From Nocardia flavorosea NBRC 108225 (GTDB lineage Bacteria > Actinomycetota > Actinomycetes > Mycobacteriales > Mycobacteriaceae): a stretch of DNA of 64,000 nt. Positions 52,460 to 61,056 of this stretch are shown one piece after another; the first letter of the stretch is position 1; each line of letters begins with the position of its first letter. The position numbers and the translations under genes are program-made. The stretch spans positions 209,047 through 273,046 of the forward strand of contig NZ_BDCG01000022.1 in assembly GCF_001613385.1 (NCBI RefSeq). Reading direction: 5' to 3'. The notes beneath the pieces were generated by a model that searched no databases, was not told the origin of the DNA, and was given only the letters and a program-made list of their open reading frames with translations.

Positions 52460-53293
52460 TTAGCTGTCCCAGCCGTGCCCGGGTAGCAGTTCGATCATGG
52501 CGGCTATGGAATGCACGATCCGGTGATCGGATCCTGCCGTGAAAGTCGACCACATCCGTCCGTCCGACGATAAGGAAGGACCGGCCACAATACGTCCTTG
52601 CGCGCTGTCATGGACGACAACAGCCCCGGGTGCGCGGTATGTGACGCCGTCGGCATAGGCATATCCCACGATCTCCGCACGGGCGAGACACCTGGCCAAC
52701 GCCACGCCGAACTCGACTGCGGTCCGTTCGTCGAGTCCGGACCTACGGAGAGCCTGGGTATAGTCGCCCGATCCGCCCCCCGCGCGATCGAGATGGTCCT
52801 CGAGGTCCTCCGTGGGCAGGCTGAAGCTCGATACCCGAGCGGGCGGTCGTGAGCCCAGGGCATGGAGCAACGGTCGCACGAGGTCCGCAATATCAGAACC
52901 AGACCAAAAGGTGGCAATTTCGAAGGTATCGCCGGCCCTCGCGGCGTACGCGTGCTGGTCACCCCTGCGTGCCACACACACCCGCTGTATGCCAGACGCG
53001 GTGTACTGCCGTGCCGCTATCTCTCGGTCGGGCAACGCCAGGATGTGCAGGGCCGCAGCCAGACCGGGCGCTACGTCACCAAAACTATCGATGAGTTCAG
53101 ACGCGCGCAAAGCCGCAGTCGTTTGTTGCTGCGCTGCCCTCCACGACGCGACTGAATCATGCCGTGGGCCGACATCGAGAACAAGGGGAAGCGTCTGTAT
53201 ACCTAAGAGCTCGGACAGGACGGCTATAGCATCGACGGTCAGGGTCACCATGGCCGGCAGATCATGCCGTAGATGTATGCGGGCTGTGTTCAC
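52460..53293 (-). CDS. ESX secretion-associated protein, EspG family (second copy)
   Basis: A 277-residue EspG-like chaperone. It opens with VTLTVDAIAVLSELLGIQTLPLVLDV, the family's strand-helix start, and has the CVARRGDQHAYAARAGDTFEIATF core typical of EspG proteins that bind PE-PPE dimers. Its start overlaps the end of the upstream PPE-like gene by 32 bp, so the two are coupled. It differs clearly from the EspG-like protein at 21855 and probably serves the PE-PPE pair of this cluster. Confidence 0.85.
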   Translation of the reverse strand: MNTARIHLRHDLPAMVTLTVDAIAVLSELLGIQTLPLVLDVGPRHDSVASWRAAQQQTTAALRASELIDSFGDVAPGLAAALHILALPDREIAARQYTASGIQRVCVARRGDQHAYAARAGDTFEIATFWSGSDIADLVRPLLHALGSRPPARVSSFSLPTEDLEDHLDRAGGGSGDYTQALRRSGLDERTAVEFGVALARCLARAEIVGYAYADGVTYRAPGAVVVHDSAQGRIVAGPSLSSDGRMWSTFTAGSDHRIVHSIAAMIELLPGHGWDS

Positions 53294-54197
53294 TGGCGCC
53301 GAGCACCGGGGGCGCCGCTTCGGTGTCGAGTTCCGTCGCTACAGCACCAGCCGACGCGATGACCCGGCTGGTGTGCGTGCGCTCGCTTGTTCCGGTTGCC
53401 GTCGCCGCCGAACTGAGAGGTACAGGCCCGGTGCTCATTTGCTCGGTTGGGGTAGCCGATGCTGTGGCCGCTCCGGTGATCGTCGATGGTTGGTTGACCA
53501 CCTTGCCGGAGTGTTCAGAGACCCCCTGCAATGCCCGCAGGCTGCCCACACCGGGTGCCGGGATCGGGCGAATAGTATGGGAGCTCTGGACGGCTGTTAC
53601 CGATGATGAGGCAGGCTCGTCGTTCAGTATATTGGTCGGGACAAGTCGGGGTGGGGCGCTTTGAGGCCACGGTGTGGCCAAACGGGCGGTCGCCGATTCG
53701 TAACTGTGCATAACGCGTGCCGCGGTGGATGCGGTCGTTCTCAGTTCTGCCTCGATCTGCGCCGCTCCGGCAGACAACGCCGCTCCCAACGCTGCATCCA
53801 CCATCTCCATGGTATTTTTGAGGGATTCCAATGCTGTGATATCCGCTCCGTGTGGCATCACCGACCGGGCAGTTTCGTGTGCGGTGGCCTGGGCAGCGCA
53901 ACACACTGAATTCGTACTCGCGTTCTCTGCTGCGTCGACGAGCCAATCCCGGAGGACGGTGAAGCTTTCGACCAGCGGACCACTTACGGTGGAGTCCCAA
54001 TGGTCGCGAAGACGGGCGACTATCCCCTCGTATTCGAACGCGGCCGCGGCGAAGCTCGCGGCAATTTCGGCCCAAGCGATACCGGCCTCGATCATCGGCG
54101 CAGCGCCGGGGCCGGCACCGAGGTCATGTGAAAGTTGTTCCGTGGACCGGGCTGCCCAGATCACGCCCGTGAAACCTGTTTCGATAGGCTCGGCCAT
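53262..54197 (-). CDS. PPE-family protein
   Basis: A 311-residue protein. The first 175 residues are helical and PPE-like: GFTGVIWAARSTEQLSHDLGAG near the start, then MIEAGIAWAEIAASFAAAAFEYEGIV and a long Ala-rich hairpin. The C-terminal 130 residues are Ser/Thr/Ala/Pro-rich and disordered. The usual PPE tripeptide is not present; the first residues are MAEPIETGF, where other PPE proteins read ...PPE. It lies between a PE-like gene (12 bp upstream) and an EspG gene, the canonical secreted dimer plus chaperone arrangement. Confidence 0.8.
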   Translation of the reverse strand: MAEPIETGFTGVIWAARSTEQLSHDLGAGPGAAPMIEAGIAWAEIAASFAAAAFEYEGIVARLRDHWDSTVSGPLVESFTVLRDWLVDAAENASTNSVCCAAQATAHETARSVMPHGADITALESLKNTMEMVDAALGAALSAGAAQIEAELRTTASTAARVMHSYESATARLATPWPQSAPPRLVPTNILNDEPASSSVTAVQSSHTIRPIPAPGVGSLRALQGVSEHSGKVVNQPSTITGAATASATPTEQMSTGPVPLSSAATATGTSERTHTSRVIASAGAVATELDTEAAPPVLGASEHSPHTSTA

Positions 54198-54209
54198 CAG
54201 TGTTCCGCA

Positions 54210-54512
54210 CTAACGCGCTGACTCAAGAACGATTGCATTACTGTCGTCCATCTCGACCAACTGTGACGTGTGGGTACGCAGAACTGAAGCCACTGCGCGT
54301 ACTTCCTGGATTCCCAGGTCAACTGCTTCACGGTAGGCTGTCGCAACATGGCACAGCGTTGTTGCGGCACGAACTGATACCTCATCCCGTCCTGCAGGCG
54401 GAACAGTGAGAACTGTTTGTCTGGCAGTCATATCGACTTCGAGACGATGGGCGAGTGCGTCGAGTTCGGCCGCGCACCGGAGTGTCCCCTCGGGATCGAA
54501 TCTCATAGCCAT
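54210..54512 (-). CDS. PE-family-like protein
   Basis: A 100-residue protein of the PE size and layout. The first half contains TVPPAGRDEVSVRAATTL, matching the PE core in which a proline pair is followed by DEVS and an alanine helix. The second helix ends near residue 90. It is followed 12 bp downstream by a PPE-like gene, so the two would form the helical PE-PPE dimer. Its start overlaps the end of the YbaB-like gene by 10 bp. Confidence 0.78.
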   Translation of the reverse strand: MAMRFDPEGTLRCAAELDALAHRLEVDMTARQTVLTVPPAGRDEVSVRAATTLCHVATAYREAVDLGIQEVRAVASVLRTHTSQLVEMDDSNAIVLESAR

Positions 54513-54895
54513 TTCCTGTCTTGGTCGGGCATCACGGCAGTAGGTCGCTGATCGGCTGGGCCCTGGCGATCAGCGGGGACGTCGAGGCTCGACTCCGAGT
54601 GGGTCAACGCGTGCAGGTACGTCGTCACCAACGCGCCTCGCCGAGCGATAGCGAGATGTGCTGCACGTCGGGCGGTGGTGACAACGGCGCTTTCGAATTC
54701 GTTTGTCGACATTGTCAGTATCGCTTCCGACAGGGTCAGGTCCTGTAAAGTGCCGTTGCCATCGACTTCGGCGATAACGGCACCATCGGCGGACGCCTCT
54801 CGCACGCGAATGGCCGTGATCTGTTCGGAGAGGTCTCGAACGGTATGTAGCTGTTGCCATACCAGCGCTTCCAACGCATCCATTGCAGTGCTCAT
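54503..54895 (-). CDS. YbaB/EbfC-like protein
   Basis: A 130-residue protein with the YbaB layout: an N-terminal helix (ALVWQQLHTVRDLSEQITAIRV), a beta sheet (DGAVIAEVDGNGTLQDLTL) and a C-terminal helix, then a disordered tail. The ATG at 54895 is preferred because it overlaps the upstream stop as ATGA; an in-frame GTG or ATG up to 54910 is also possible. It lies in an ESX PE/PPE cluster where such proteins are recurrent partners. Confidence 0.78.
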   Translation of the reverse strand: MSTAMDALEALVWQQLHTVRDLSEQITAIRVREASADGAVIAEVDGNGTLQDLTLSEAILTMSTNEFESAVVTTARRAAHLAIARRGALVTTYLHALTHSESSLDVPADRQGPADQRPTAVMPDQDRKWL

Positions 54896-55215
54896 GACGG
54901 TGTCAGCCAACTCCGGGGTTCATAGTCGTATAGTGATTCTTCGACGAGTTCCTGATGTGCGATGTCAGCCGTCATCGGCAGGCCGGTCCACTCGAGAGCT
55001 TCGCGGCCGAGTCCGGCGGCTTCCAGCTCCGCACGGTGCGCGAGTCCGGCACGGTTGGCGGACTGCTGACACAACCGGAGAATCTCACGCGCTAGTTCCG
55101 CTGGAGGGCGACAAATTTCGTAGCATTCGACGGTGAGCCGGATCGGTAGACCTTCCTCGGTGGTCTCGACCGCAATTGAGCCGTTTCTTGATACTGCTGA
55201 TCCCACAGTGTCCAC
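54892..55215 (-). CDS. YbaB-like/ESX-cluster small protein
   Basis: A 107-residue protein. GSIAVETTEEGLPIRLTVECYEICRPPAELAREILRLCQQSANRAG is a compact YbaB-type sheet plus helix, and the C-terminus (LEWTGLPMTADIAHQELV) is a short extension seen in actinobacterial ESX-linked homologues. The GTG start is preceded by GAAGG. It is coupled to the next YbaB-like gene by an ATGA overlap. Two adjacent YbaB-like genes may form a heterodimer. Confidence 0.7.
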   Translation of the reverse strand: MDTVGSAVSRNGSIAVETTEEGLPIRLTVECYEICRPPAELAREILRLCQQSANRAGLAHRAELEAAGLGREALEWTGLPMTADIAHQELVEESLYDYEPRSWLTPS

Positions 55216-55221
55216 TTGCCT

Positions 55222-55425
55222 TCATTGAATGTAATGGTTGTCCCTCGCGTCCATGGCAGGGTGTCGGGTGGTGAGAGTCGCATTGTTGAACCTCGCTGAT
55301 GCAAGTCTCTCGACTTCGCGTGCCGCAGACAAGGACAGGTTTGTGTCAGAGTCGGTCACCACCAGCTCTCCTGTCGTCCATGGTCCATATCTCCGGATAC
55401 GGTGACCGGAATCAGGATCGTCCAC
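55222..55425 (-). CDS. Small hypothetical protein at the head of the PE/PPE cluster
   Basis: A 67-residue ORF from a GTG at 55425. The sequence (RRYGPWTTGELVVTDSD, then ARFNNATLTTRHPAMDARDN) looks like a short two-strand plus helix protein, and its stop is 6 bp before the next gene's start, which supports it as the first gene of the operon. It has no clear ribosome site, and a longer frame extends upstream over the divergent membrane-protein gene. Function unknown. Confidence 0.4.
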   Translation of the reverse strand: MDDPDSGHRIRRYGPWTTGELVVTDSDTNLSLSAAREVERLASARFNNATLTTRHPAMDARDNHYIQ

Positions 55426-55441
55426 GAGATCGGATTTTGCG

Positions 55442-56092
55442 TTGAATGAGTCCGGACGTGCCAGCGGACAACTACAAAAACCGCTGCTCGAAGTAACTCT
55501 GAAAGCCACGGTTGTTCCTATGCCGAAATGGGTGGTCTGGTGTGCGTGGGGAGCGTTCGCTGCGGCCCTTCCGTCCATCGTCTGGAGGCTCATGCTCGCT
55601 GCGGGAAACTCGCTCGGGACGCCTGCGTCCTGGCGGTCGGCGCAGGACATCCCAGGGGCCGGCGCATGGTACCTTCTCGTGCTGTCGGCACTGCAACTGG
55701 CCGCAGCCGCATGTTCCTTTGCTCTCGTGCTGGATATTCAGAGATTCACGCCAAAATGGGTGCCGACCCGAGCATATGTTGCAGGGCAGGTGATCGCCGG
55801 GATTGCCGGCATCGCAGGTGCGCTGGCGCTCACAGTGATCATCGGGATGTCTGTCGTCGCATGGGATAAGGTCGACCCATTTTCCGGCCAGGCGTACGAC
55901 CTCTGGGCTTGGCTGTGCTTCAGTTGCTATCTGAGCACTGTGTTCTGGCCGCTGTTCCTAGGGGCTGCCACCGTCGGATGCCTGCGCAACGCCTGCCGTC
56001 GGCGCAAGGCATGGCGCCGACGATATGACAATCAGCTTATTTCGGCAACCGGCATTCACTGCGAAATGAGTGCGGGCCGGACCCAGCGTTGA
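55442..56092 (+). CDS. Predicted four-helix membrane protein
   Basis: A protein of 216 residues from a TTG, or 190 residues from the ATG at 55520; the start is uncertain. It has four clear membrane segments: about residues 29-52 (VVWCAWGAFAAALPSIVWRL), 75-97, 110-137 (QVIAGIAGIAGALALTVIIG) and 155-180. The C-terminus is basic (RNACRRRKAWRRRY), so it is probably cytoplasmic. It is divergent from the PE/PPE cluster and overlaps the convergent GlxA-type gene by 37 bp. No family was recognised. Confidence 0.7.
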   Translation: MNESGRASGQLQKPLLEVTLKATVVPMPKWVVWCAWGAFAAALPSIVWRLMLAAGNSLGTPASWRSAQDIPGAGAWYLLVLSALQLAAAACSFALVLDIQRFTPKWVPTRAYVAGQVIAGIAGIAGALALTVIIGMSVVAWDKVDPFSGQAYDLWAWLCFSCYLSTVFWPLFLGAATVGCLRNACRRRKAWRRRYDNQLISATGIHCEMSAGRTQR

Positions 56093-57090
56093 CCGCTGCG
56101 TGGTATTGCGCGCTCCGTGGGCGCGAATTCTTCCCGGTACGCGGCTGGCGCCAAGCCGAAGTGTCGCTTGAATACCCGATGCAGGGTTTCGATCGAGCCG
56201 AACCCGGCCGAACGGGCAACCGATCGCAAGCCGGTTGCGGTATGTAGCAATAGCTGGGCTGCCACATCTACGCGGACGTCTTCCACGAATTGCGCAGGTG
56301 ATACGCCAGAGTTTTCGCGAAAGACTCGTGTGAAGTGCCGGGGGCTCAAACCGACCCGTGTGGCGAGGGCGTGGACGGACAGATTTTCAGAAGGGTTGCC
56401 ACGGATCCATTCCTGGAGGTCCTGGATTCGCGCGTCGGTTGCTTTCGAAGGCTCCAGGTACTTGCTTCGCTGAGATTGTATCTCGGAGCGGCGAATCGAC
56501 ATCACTAGTGCACGTGCCACTCTGCGGGCGAGCTCGGAGCCGTAGTCGTCGGCCACCAATGCAAGACAGAGGTCGATCGCCGCCGTTCCTCCTGCAGAAG
56601 TCCAGATACTTCCGTCGCGGACGAAGATGCCCTCAGGATCGACTGTGATCTCGGGATACTCCGCGGCGAGTTGAGGGGCGGTTGTCCAATGGGTCGTAGC
56701 TCGGCGACCGGTGAGTATCCCGGCAGCGGCGAGCAGGTGAGTCCCTGTGCAGACCGAAACGACGCGGGGTAGGTGCTCGGCAGTGTCGGCGAGCCAATCT
56801 ATGAGGTCGTCATCGGTGATCGCTGTCGGCGTCTCGGTGCGCAGGGATATTCCGCCTGTGACAACGAGTGTATCGATCGGCTTGCTGAGACTGCCCCAGG
56901 AATTATCGGTGACCACAACTGATCCTCCGGCGCAGTGAACGGCCCCTTGCTGGGCGCCGACTATCGCAATCTCGTACCCGTCGTTGTCGGTGTCGAGCAA
57001 CCGATCGGCGGTGGTGAATACTTGAATCGGGCCGAAGATATCCAAAGGTTCCACACCTTCGAAAACGGCAATTGTTATGAGTTTTGACAC
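56056..57090 (-). CDS. GlxA-family AraC-type transcriptional regulator
   Basis: A 344-residue regulator with an N-terminal DJ-1/PfpI (class I glutamine amidotransferase-like) domain (about 1-190), including VFEGVEPLDIFGP at the start and VVSVCTGTHLLAAAGIL around the nucleophile-elbow Cys near 114. The C-terminal AraC DNA-binding domain (about 225-325) contains LATRVGLSPRHFTRVF and AGFGSIETLHRVFKRHFGLAPAAYR. It could sense a small metabolite and activate nearby genes, but no target is evident. Confidence 0.9.
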   Translation of the reverse strand: MSKLITIAVFEGVEPLDIFGPIQVFTTADRLLDTDNDGYEIAIVGAQQGAVHCAGGSVVVTDNSWGSLSKPIDTLVVTGGISLRTETPTAITDDDLIDWLADTAEHLPRVVSVCTGTHLLAAAGILTGRRATTHWTTAPQLAAEYPEITVDPEGIFVRDGSIWTSAGGTAAIDLCLALVADDYGSELARRVARALVMSIRRSEIQSQRSKYLEPSKATDARIQDLQEWIRGNPSENLSVHALATRVGLSPRHFTRVFRENSGVSPAQFVEDVRVDVAAQLLLHTATGLRSVARSAGFGSIETLHRVFKRHFGLAPAAYREEFAPTERAIPRSGQRWVRPALISQ

Positions 57091-57828
57091 GACGCCATCC
57101 TTTGGGACTTGAATGGTGTGCCCGGAGCGAATCAGCGGGGACTGTATCCGGTGACACCGTCGGTTCGGAGACTTGCATTGTGGAAGTCCGGGGATGGGAG
57201 TGAGTTTAGCATGCGGTAGCTACTTACGCGTAGCTAATCGCTGGTATTTTGATATCGTTCGCAACGCCACCGCTATTCGCCGATGTGGTCGGGGTGATTC
57301 GCTTTCGTCATCGACGCCTCCGTCGTCGGGTCCCAAGGTGCCCGACCTCGATGGCGATGACCACACCGCTGGTGCCGAATGTGATCGAGCCCGTGATCCG
57401 GACCCGTGCACGTGATAGATGATCGCCAAGAATACGTAGGTGTGAAGAATCTCGGTATAGCTCAATCGCGCTGACCGGGCCTCGCAGCGGCCGGAATCCA
57501 GTAGTCGGTCGGCGCAGTCGATCATTGTATGACTGTCGGTCTCATGCTGCCGGATCAACGCCTTGCCGAAACAATGAACGATCTCTGCTGGACCGATAAA
57601 TCACGCCGTGGGGCTGTGGCGGAGCGTTGAGGTCGTCACCGGTGAATAGGTAGACCGGATCGAACAACAGCTCTCCGGACATACCGAGACGATTCACTGA
57701 CGCCGATCGGTATGACCAAGTGCGGCTGGAGTATCACGTTGCGAGCGGTTCCTGGACGCGGCGGATGTAGTTTCTTCGCTGTGCGCTGGCGTGGAAGCGT
57801 GGTGGCGTCGAACCAAAACCACGACGAG
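57091..57828. other. 738-bp stretch without a recognised gene
   Basis: Contains the upstream region of the GlxA-type gene and then sequence with several short open frames in both strands, none with convincing codon bias, ribosome site or similarity. It may hold decayed genes. No repeats, tRNA or terminator were recognised. Confidence 0.4.
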
Positions 57829-58740
57829 TCAGGCCGGCTGTGTTTCGATCAAATGCTCCGTGAAGAAGTCGACGGCGGCTGAGGAACACAGATCGAATTC
57901 CTCATGGTATGGCGCGTAGTGGTCGCCAGGTATGAGCACCAGCTGTTTCGGTTGCCGGGCACTTTCAAACGCCTCCAACGCAAGGTTTGTGGGAGTAAGC
58001 ATATCGTGTTCGGCCACTATCATCAGAAGGGGTGTCGGACTGATGCGTGGAACCGAAGCTGCGACGTCGTAGTCGAGTGCCCAGCCAAGTGAACGAAGGG
58101 TGATTTCGTTACTCCAGTCCGGCGACCGGCCAGTATTCGGGCTATGGTTCAGGTACCAGTGCGTACGCGCGCCGGGTAGGGCGTGCGGCTGATCTGGATC
58201 TGCGCTGGAAACGGGGATCTTCAAAGGCTCCGCACCATCGAATCGTGCACGTTGTTCGGCAATGAGTTGCTGCTGAAGCGCGACCAGATCCTCCGTGGAC
58301 AATAGCGTCGCGAAATTCTGGTAACCGCGAATCATCGGAACCTGCGAAACCACGCAGCGCACGCGTTGGTCCGCCGCTGCCACCTGGAGCACGTGGGCGC
58401 CGGCGAAGCTGGTGCCCCAGAGCCCAATTCGCTTCTCATCCACTCGAGGTACGGTCTCGGCGAACGTGATGGCCGCACGCATATCACGTGCCTGGGCCAC
58501 AGGGTCGACATCGCGTCGTGGCAATCCTCCACTCGACCCCCAGCAGCGGTGGTCGTATAGAACAACTGCGAAACCCGCAGCGCAGAACGCCTCGGCGACA
58601 TGTTCGAGAAGTTCTTTGACCCCGGTTATGCCGTGCGCCATAATAATTGTCGGGCGAGGTCCGGAATAGTGATCGGGTTCGAATAGCCAGCCGCGTAACT
58701 CTGTGCCGTCATCGGCCAAGAACTCAATATCTGTGAGCAA
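57829..58740 (-). CDS. Alpha/beta hydrolase (dienelactone-hydrolase/FrsA-like)
   Basis: A 303-residue alpha/beta hydrolase. The oxyanion region is IIMAHGITGVKE, the conserved LYDHRCWGSSGG follows, the nucleophile is S111 in WGTSFAGA, the acid is in VAEHDMLTP, and the His is in PGDHYAPYH. The N-terminal FLADDGTELRGWLFEP strand pair is typical of this branch, which includes S15-like acylpeptidases and polyketide-type hydrolases. It is the last gene of the five-gene TetR-linked operon, 23 bp after the SDR. It may hydrolyse a thioester, ester or ring-cleavage product in that pathway. Confidence 0.88.
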   Translation of the reverse strand: MLTDIEFLADDGTELRGWLFEPDHYSGPRPTIIMAHGITGVKELLEHVAEAFCAAGFAVVLYDHRCWGSSGGLPRRDVDPVAQARDMRAAITFAETVPRVDEKRIGLWGTSFAGAHVLQVAAADQRVRCVVSQVPMIRGYQNFATLLSTEDLVALQQQLIAEQRARFDGAEPLKIPVSSADPDQPHALPGARTHWYLNHSPNTGRSPDWSNEITLRSLGWALDYDVAASVPRISPTPLLMIVAEHDMLTPTNLALEAFESARQPKQLVLIPGDHYAPYHEEFDLCSSAAVDFFTEHLIETQPA

Positions 58741-58763
58741 TTCTGCAACCTTTCTCGTGTCGA

Positions 58764-59477
58764 TTATACGAGCAGATGACCGCCGTCGATGTGTAAAGTT
58801 GTACCGGTGACGTACCGGTTACGCATCAGGAAAAGTGCGGCATCCGCTATTTCATCCGGCGTTCCGATTCGTCCCGCTGGAAGCTTTTCCGTGAAATGCC
58901 GGACAACTGCCTCTCTTTCGTCTCCGAGAACATGATCGAGCAGCGGAGTATCGACCAGACCTGGGCACAACGTGTTCACCCGACGTGGAGCAAGTTCTAC
59001 CGCAAGAGCTCGAGCGAAGGCTTCGACGGCTCCTACTGATGCGGCGCCGACCGCCTCGCCGGGTAGTCCACGCCATGCCGCGATACCGGACATCAGTGTG
59101 ATGGACCCGTGCTCGGGAAGTCTGGAGGCCGCGTGTTTGGCGACGAAGAACGACCCCCATACTCGACTGTCGAAATTACATTGCACATCATCTTTGCGTA
59201 GGCCAGATACCGGTCCCACGCCGACCTCGGCCGCCGTCACCACCACGTGGTCGATGGGGTCGGACTCCTCGAAGAGTCGTTCGACCTGCCTCTCGTCGCG
59301 CATATCGCAGACCTGGAAGCGGCTTCCGGGGATATCCGAGGCTGCGCGCTCGAGTCGAAGCTCGTTACGACTGGCAATTGTGACCTCGGCACCGGATTTT
59401 CGAGCTTCCCGCGCAATCGCGTGACCTATTCCGGAACTTCCACCGAGCACAACAACACGTTGACCTGAAAGGTCCAT
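58764..59477 (-). CDS. Short-chain dehydrogenase-like protein lacking the YxxxK motif
   Basis: A 237-residue SDR-fold protein. The cofactor motif GGSSGIGHA (12-20) and the C-terminal block GTTLHIDGGH are normal. The catalytic region is not: after S130, the positions expected for Tyr and Lys are G144 and V148 (GAASVGAVEAFARALAVELAP replaces the usual YxASKxAVE). The expected Asn of the NNAG block is also replaced (VVVTAAEVG). It belongs to a known divergent SDR branch and may bind NAD(P) without the standard chemistry, or use another mechanism. It lies fourth in the operon, 28 bp after the acyl-CoA ligase. Confidence 0.85.
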   Translation of the reverse strand: MDLSGQRVVVLGGSSGIGHAIAREARKSGAEVTIASRNELRLERAASDIPGSRFQVCDMRDERQVERLFEESDPIDHVVVTAAEVGVGPVSGLRKDDVQCNFDSRVWGSFFVAKHAASRLPEHGSITLMSGIAAWRGLPGEAVGAASVGAVEAFARALAVELAPRRVNTLCPGLVDTPLLDHVLGDEREAVVRHFTEKLPAGRIGTPDEIADAALFLMRNRYVTGTTLHIDGGHLLV

Positions 59478-59505
59478 TTTATCTCCTTGGTTTTTCAGCG
59501 CGAGA

Positions 59506-61056
59506 TCAGATTTCCCGGTGTTGTTTGCCGTGCTGGAATTGCTGACGGATATCCCGCTTCAGGATCTTACCGACGGGACTGCGAGGTAGTTCGGTCCAAA
59601 ATTCCACTGTCTTCGGAGTCTTGACCGATCCGAGTTCCCGGCGGCATCGCTCCTGGATCTCTTCAGGTGATATCGCCGCACCCGGCTTCGTCTCGATGAT
59701 TGCCGTTACTGCCTCGCCCCATTTGGGGTCCGGCACACCGATTACAGTACAGTCTGCGACACCCGGGTGAGCATGAATAACCTGCTCTACTTCGGATGGG
59801 AATACATTGAACCCACCACTGATGATCATGTCACGTTTTCGATCGATAATATAGACGAAACCTTCTTCGTCCCGGTAGCCGATGTCGTTTGTGTGATACC
59901 AGCCGAATCGCATCGCCTCTTCGGTAGCAGTGGCGTTGTTGTGATAACCTGCCATGACCACCGATCCTTTGATTACGATTTCTCCCGAGGTGTGGGCAGG
60001 GAGCAATTTTCCCGCTTCATCCATGATCTCCACGGATGTTGCGATAGTCGGTCGTCCAGCACTGAATAACCGATGTTCGTACTGAGGTGAGTCGAATGCG
60101 AGTGCATGATCTTCGGGTGTGAGGTGCGCGCACACGATCGGTGCCTCCGTGAGCCCATAGAGTTGTGTAACCACCGGGCCGAAGACGGAGACAGCTTCTC
60201 GCAGCCGCTCCACCGATGCTGGAGCGCCACCATAGACGAGGTAACGCAACGACGAGACGTCAGCACGTCTTTGCCGCTGTTCATCGATCAGCATGTACAG
60301 CAGTGTCGGAGGTACGAACAGTTGAGTTACACGGTAACGCTCTATGTTCTCCAATATGCTGACAGCGTCAGGAGCGCTGACCACGACCTCGGCGCCGAGT
60401 GGCAGGAGCGGAAAAGTCATCATACCGGCACCATGAGTCATCGGAGCCGCGACCAGATTGACCGGACGGTGGTCGGCTGGGTAGGGAAGACAAGCGTTGA
60501 ACGTGGTCACAATGGTTTCGAAATTGCGCTCGGTGAGGACGACACCTTTGGGGCGACCGGTTGTTCCCCCCGTCCCTGGCAATGCCACCGTGGCGGCCGG
60601 GTCCTCGGGAAGGGGGGCGACGAGGGTATCCCGCGGAGCCAGCCACCGGTCGGGCAGACTCGGATCGGGGCCGCCGAACTGGACCACTGCTATTCCGTCC
60701 ACACAGTCGGCCACCTTACGGGCGTGTTCGGCCAGCGAGTAGTGTGCGATGATCATCGTGCAACCCGTAAGTTGTATGAGGTGCGCGTGTTCGGATACCG
60801 TACCCCGGGCATTGACTGGAACCCACGCCGCGCCCGATCGCATGGTTCCGAGCACGGCGGCGAACGCTAGCGGTTCATTCGGGCTCAGGACGGCGACAGC
60901 AGCACCGGGCCCGATTCCTCGGTTTTGAAGTGCCCCCGCAATCCGGTGGGTGAGTTCGGCCATCTCCGCGTAAGAAAGGACGACATCTGCTGCCCGCATG
61001 CACACAGCGTTGCCGAAAAGTCTTACTCCTCGGTCGAAAAAGTCGATCGGTCGCAT
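59506..61056 (-). CDS. Acyl-CoA synthetase / AMP-dependent ligase
   Basis: A 516-residue adenylate-forming ligase that activates a carboxylic acid to its CoA thioester with ATP. The phosphate-binding loop is TGGTTGRPKGVV, the A5-type motif is QLYGLTEAP, the A7/A8 hinge region is YHTNDIGYRDEEGFVYIIDRKRD, and the A10 catalytic Lys is K497 in SPVGKILKRD. Length and motifs match FadD/long- or medium-chain ligases. It shares one base with the thiolase gene upstream. In this operon it most likely performs the entry step before thiolytic cleavage. The acid is unknown. Confidence 0.92.
   Translation of the reverse strand: MRPIDFFDRGVRLFGNAVCMRAADVVLSYAEMAELTHRIAGALQNRGIGPGAAVAVLSPNEPLAFAAVLGTMRSGAAWVPVNARGTVSEHAHLIQLTGCTMIIAHYSLAEHARKVADCVDGIAVVQFGGPDPSLPDRWLAPRDTLVAPLPEDPAATVALPGTGGTTGRPKGVVLTERNFETIVTTFNACLPYPADHRPVNLVAAPMTHGAGMMTFPLLPLGAEVVVSAPDAVSILENIERYRVTQLFVPPTLLYMLIDEQRQRRADVSSLRYLVYGGAPASVERLREAVSVFGPVVTQLYGLTEAPIVCAHLTPEDHALAFDSPQYEHRLFSAGRPTIATSVEIMDEAGKLLPAHTSGEIVIKGSVVMAGYHNNATATEEAMRFGWYHTNDIGYRDEEGFVYIIDRKRDMIISGGFNVFPSEVEQVIHAHPGVADCTVIGVPDPKWGEAVTAIIETKPGAAISPEEIQERCRRELGSVKTPKTVEFWTELPRSPVGKILKRDIRQQFQHGKQHREI

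Noticed and set aside
57220..57558. A 112-codon minus-strand frame upstream of the GlxA-type gene
   Set aside because: No similarity, no ribosome site, poor third-position bias and an Arg/Ser-rich tail; treated as non-coding.
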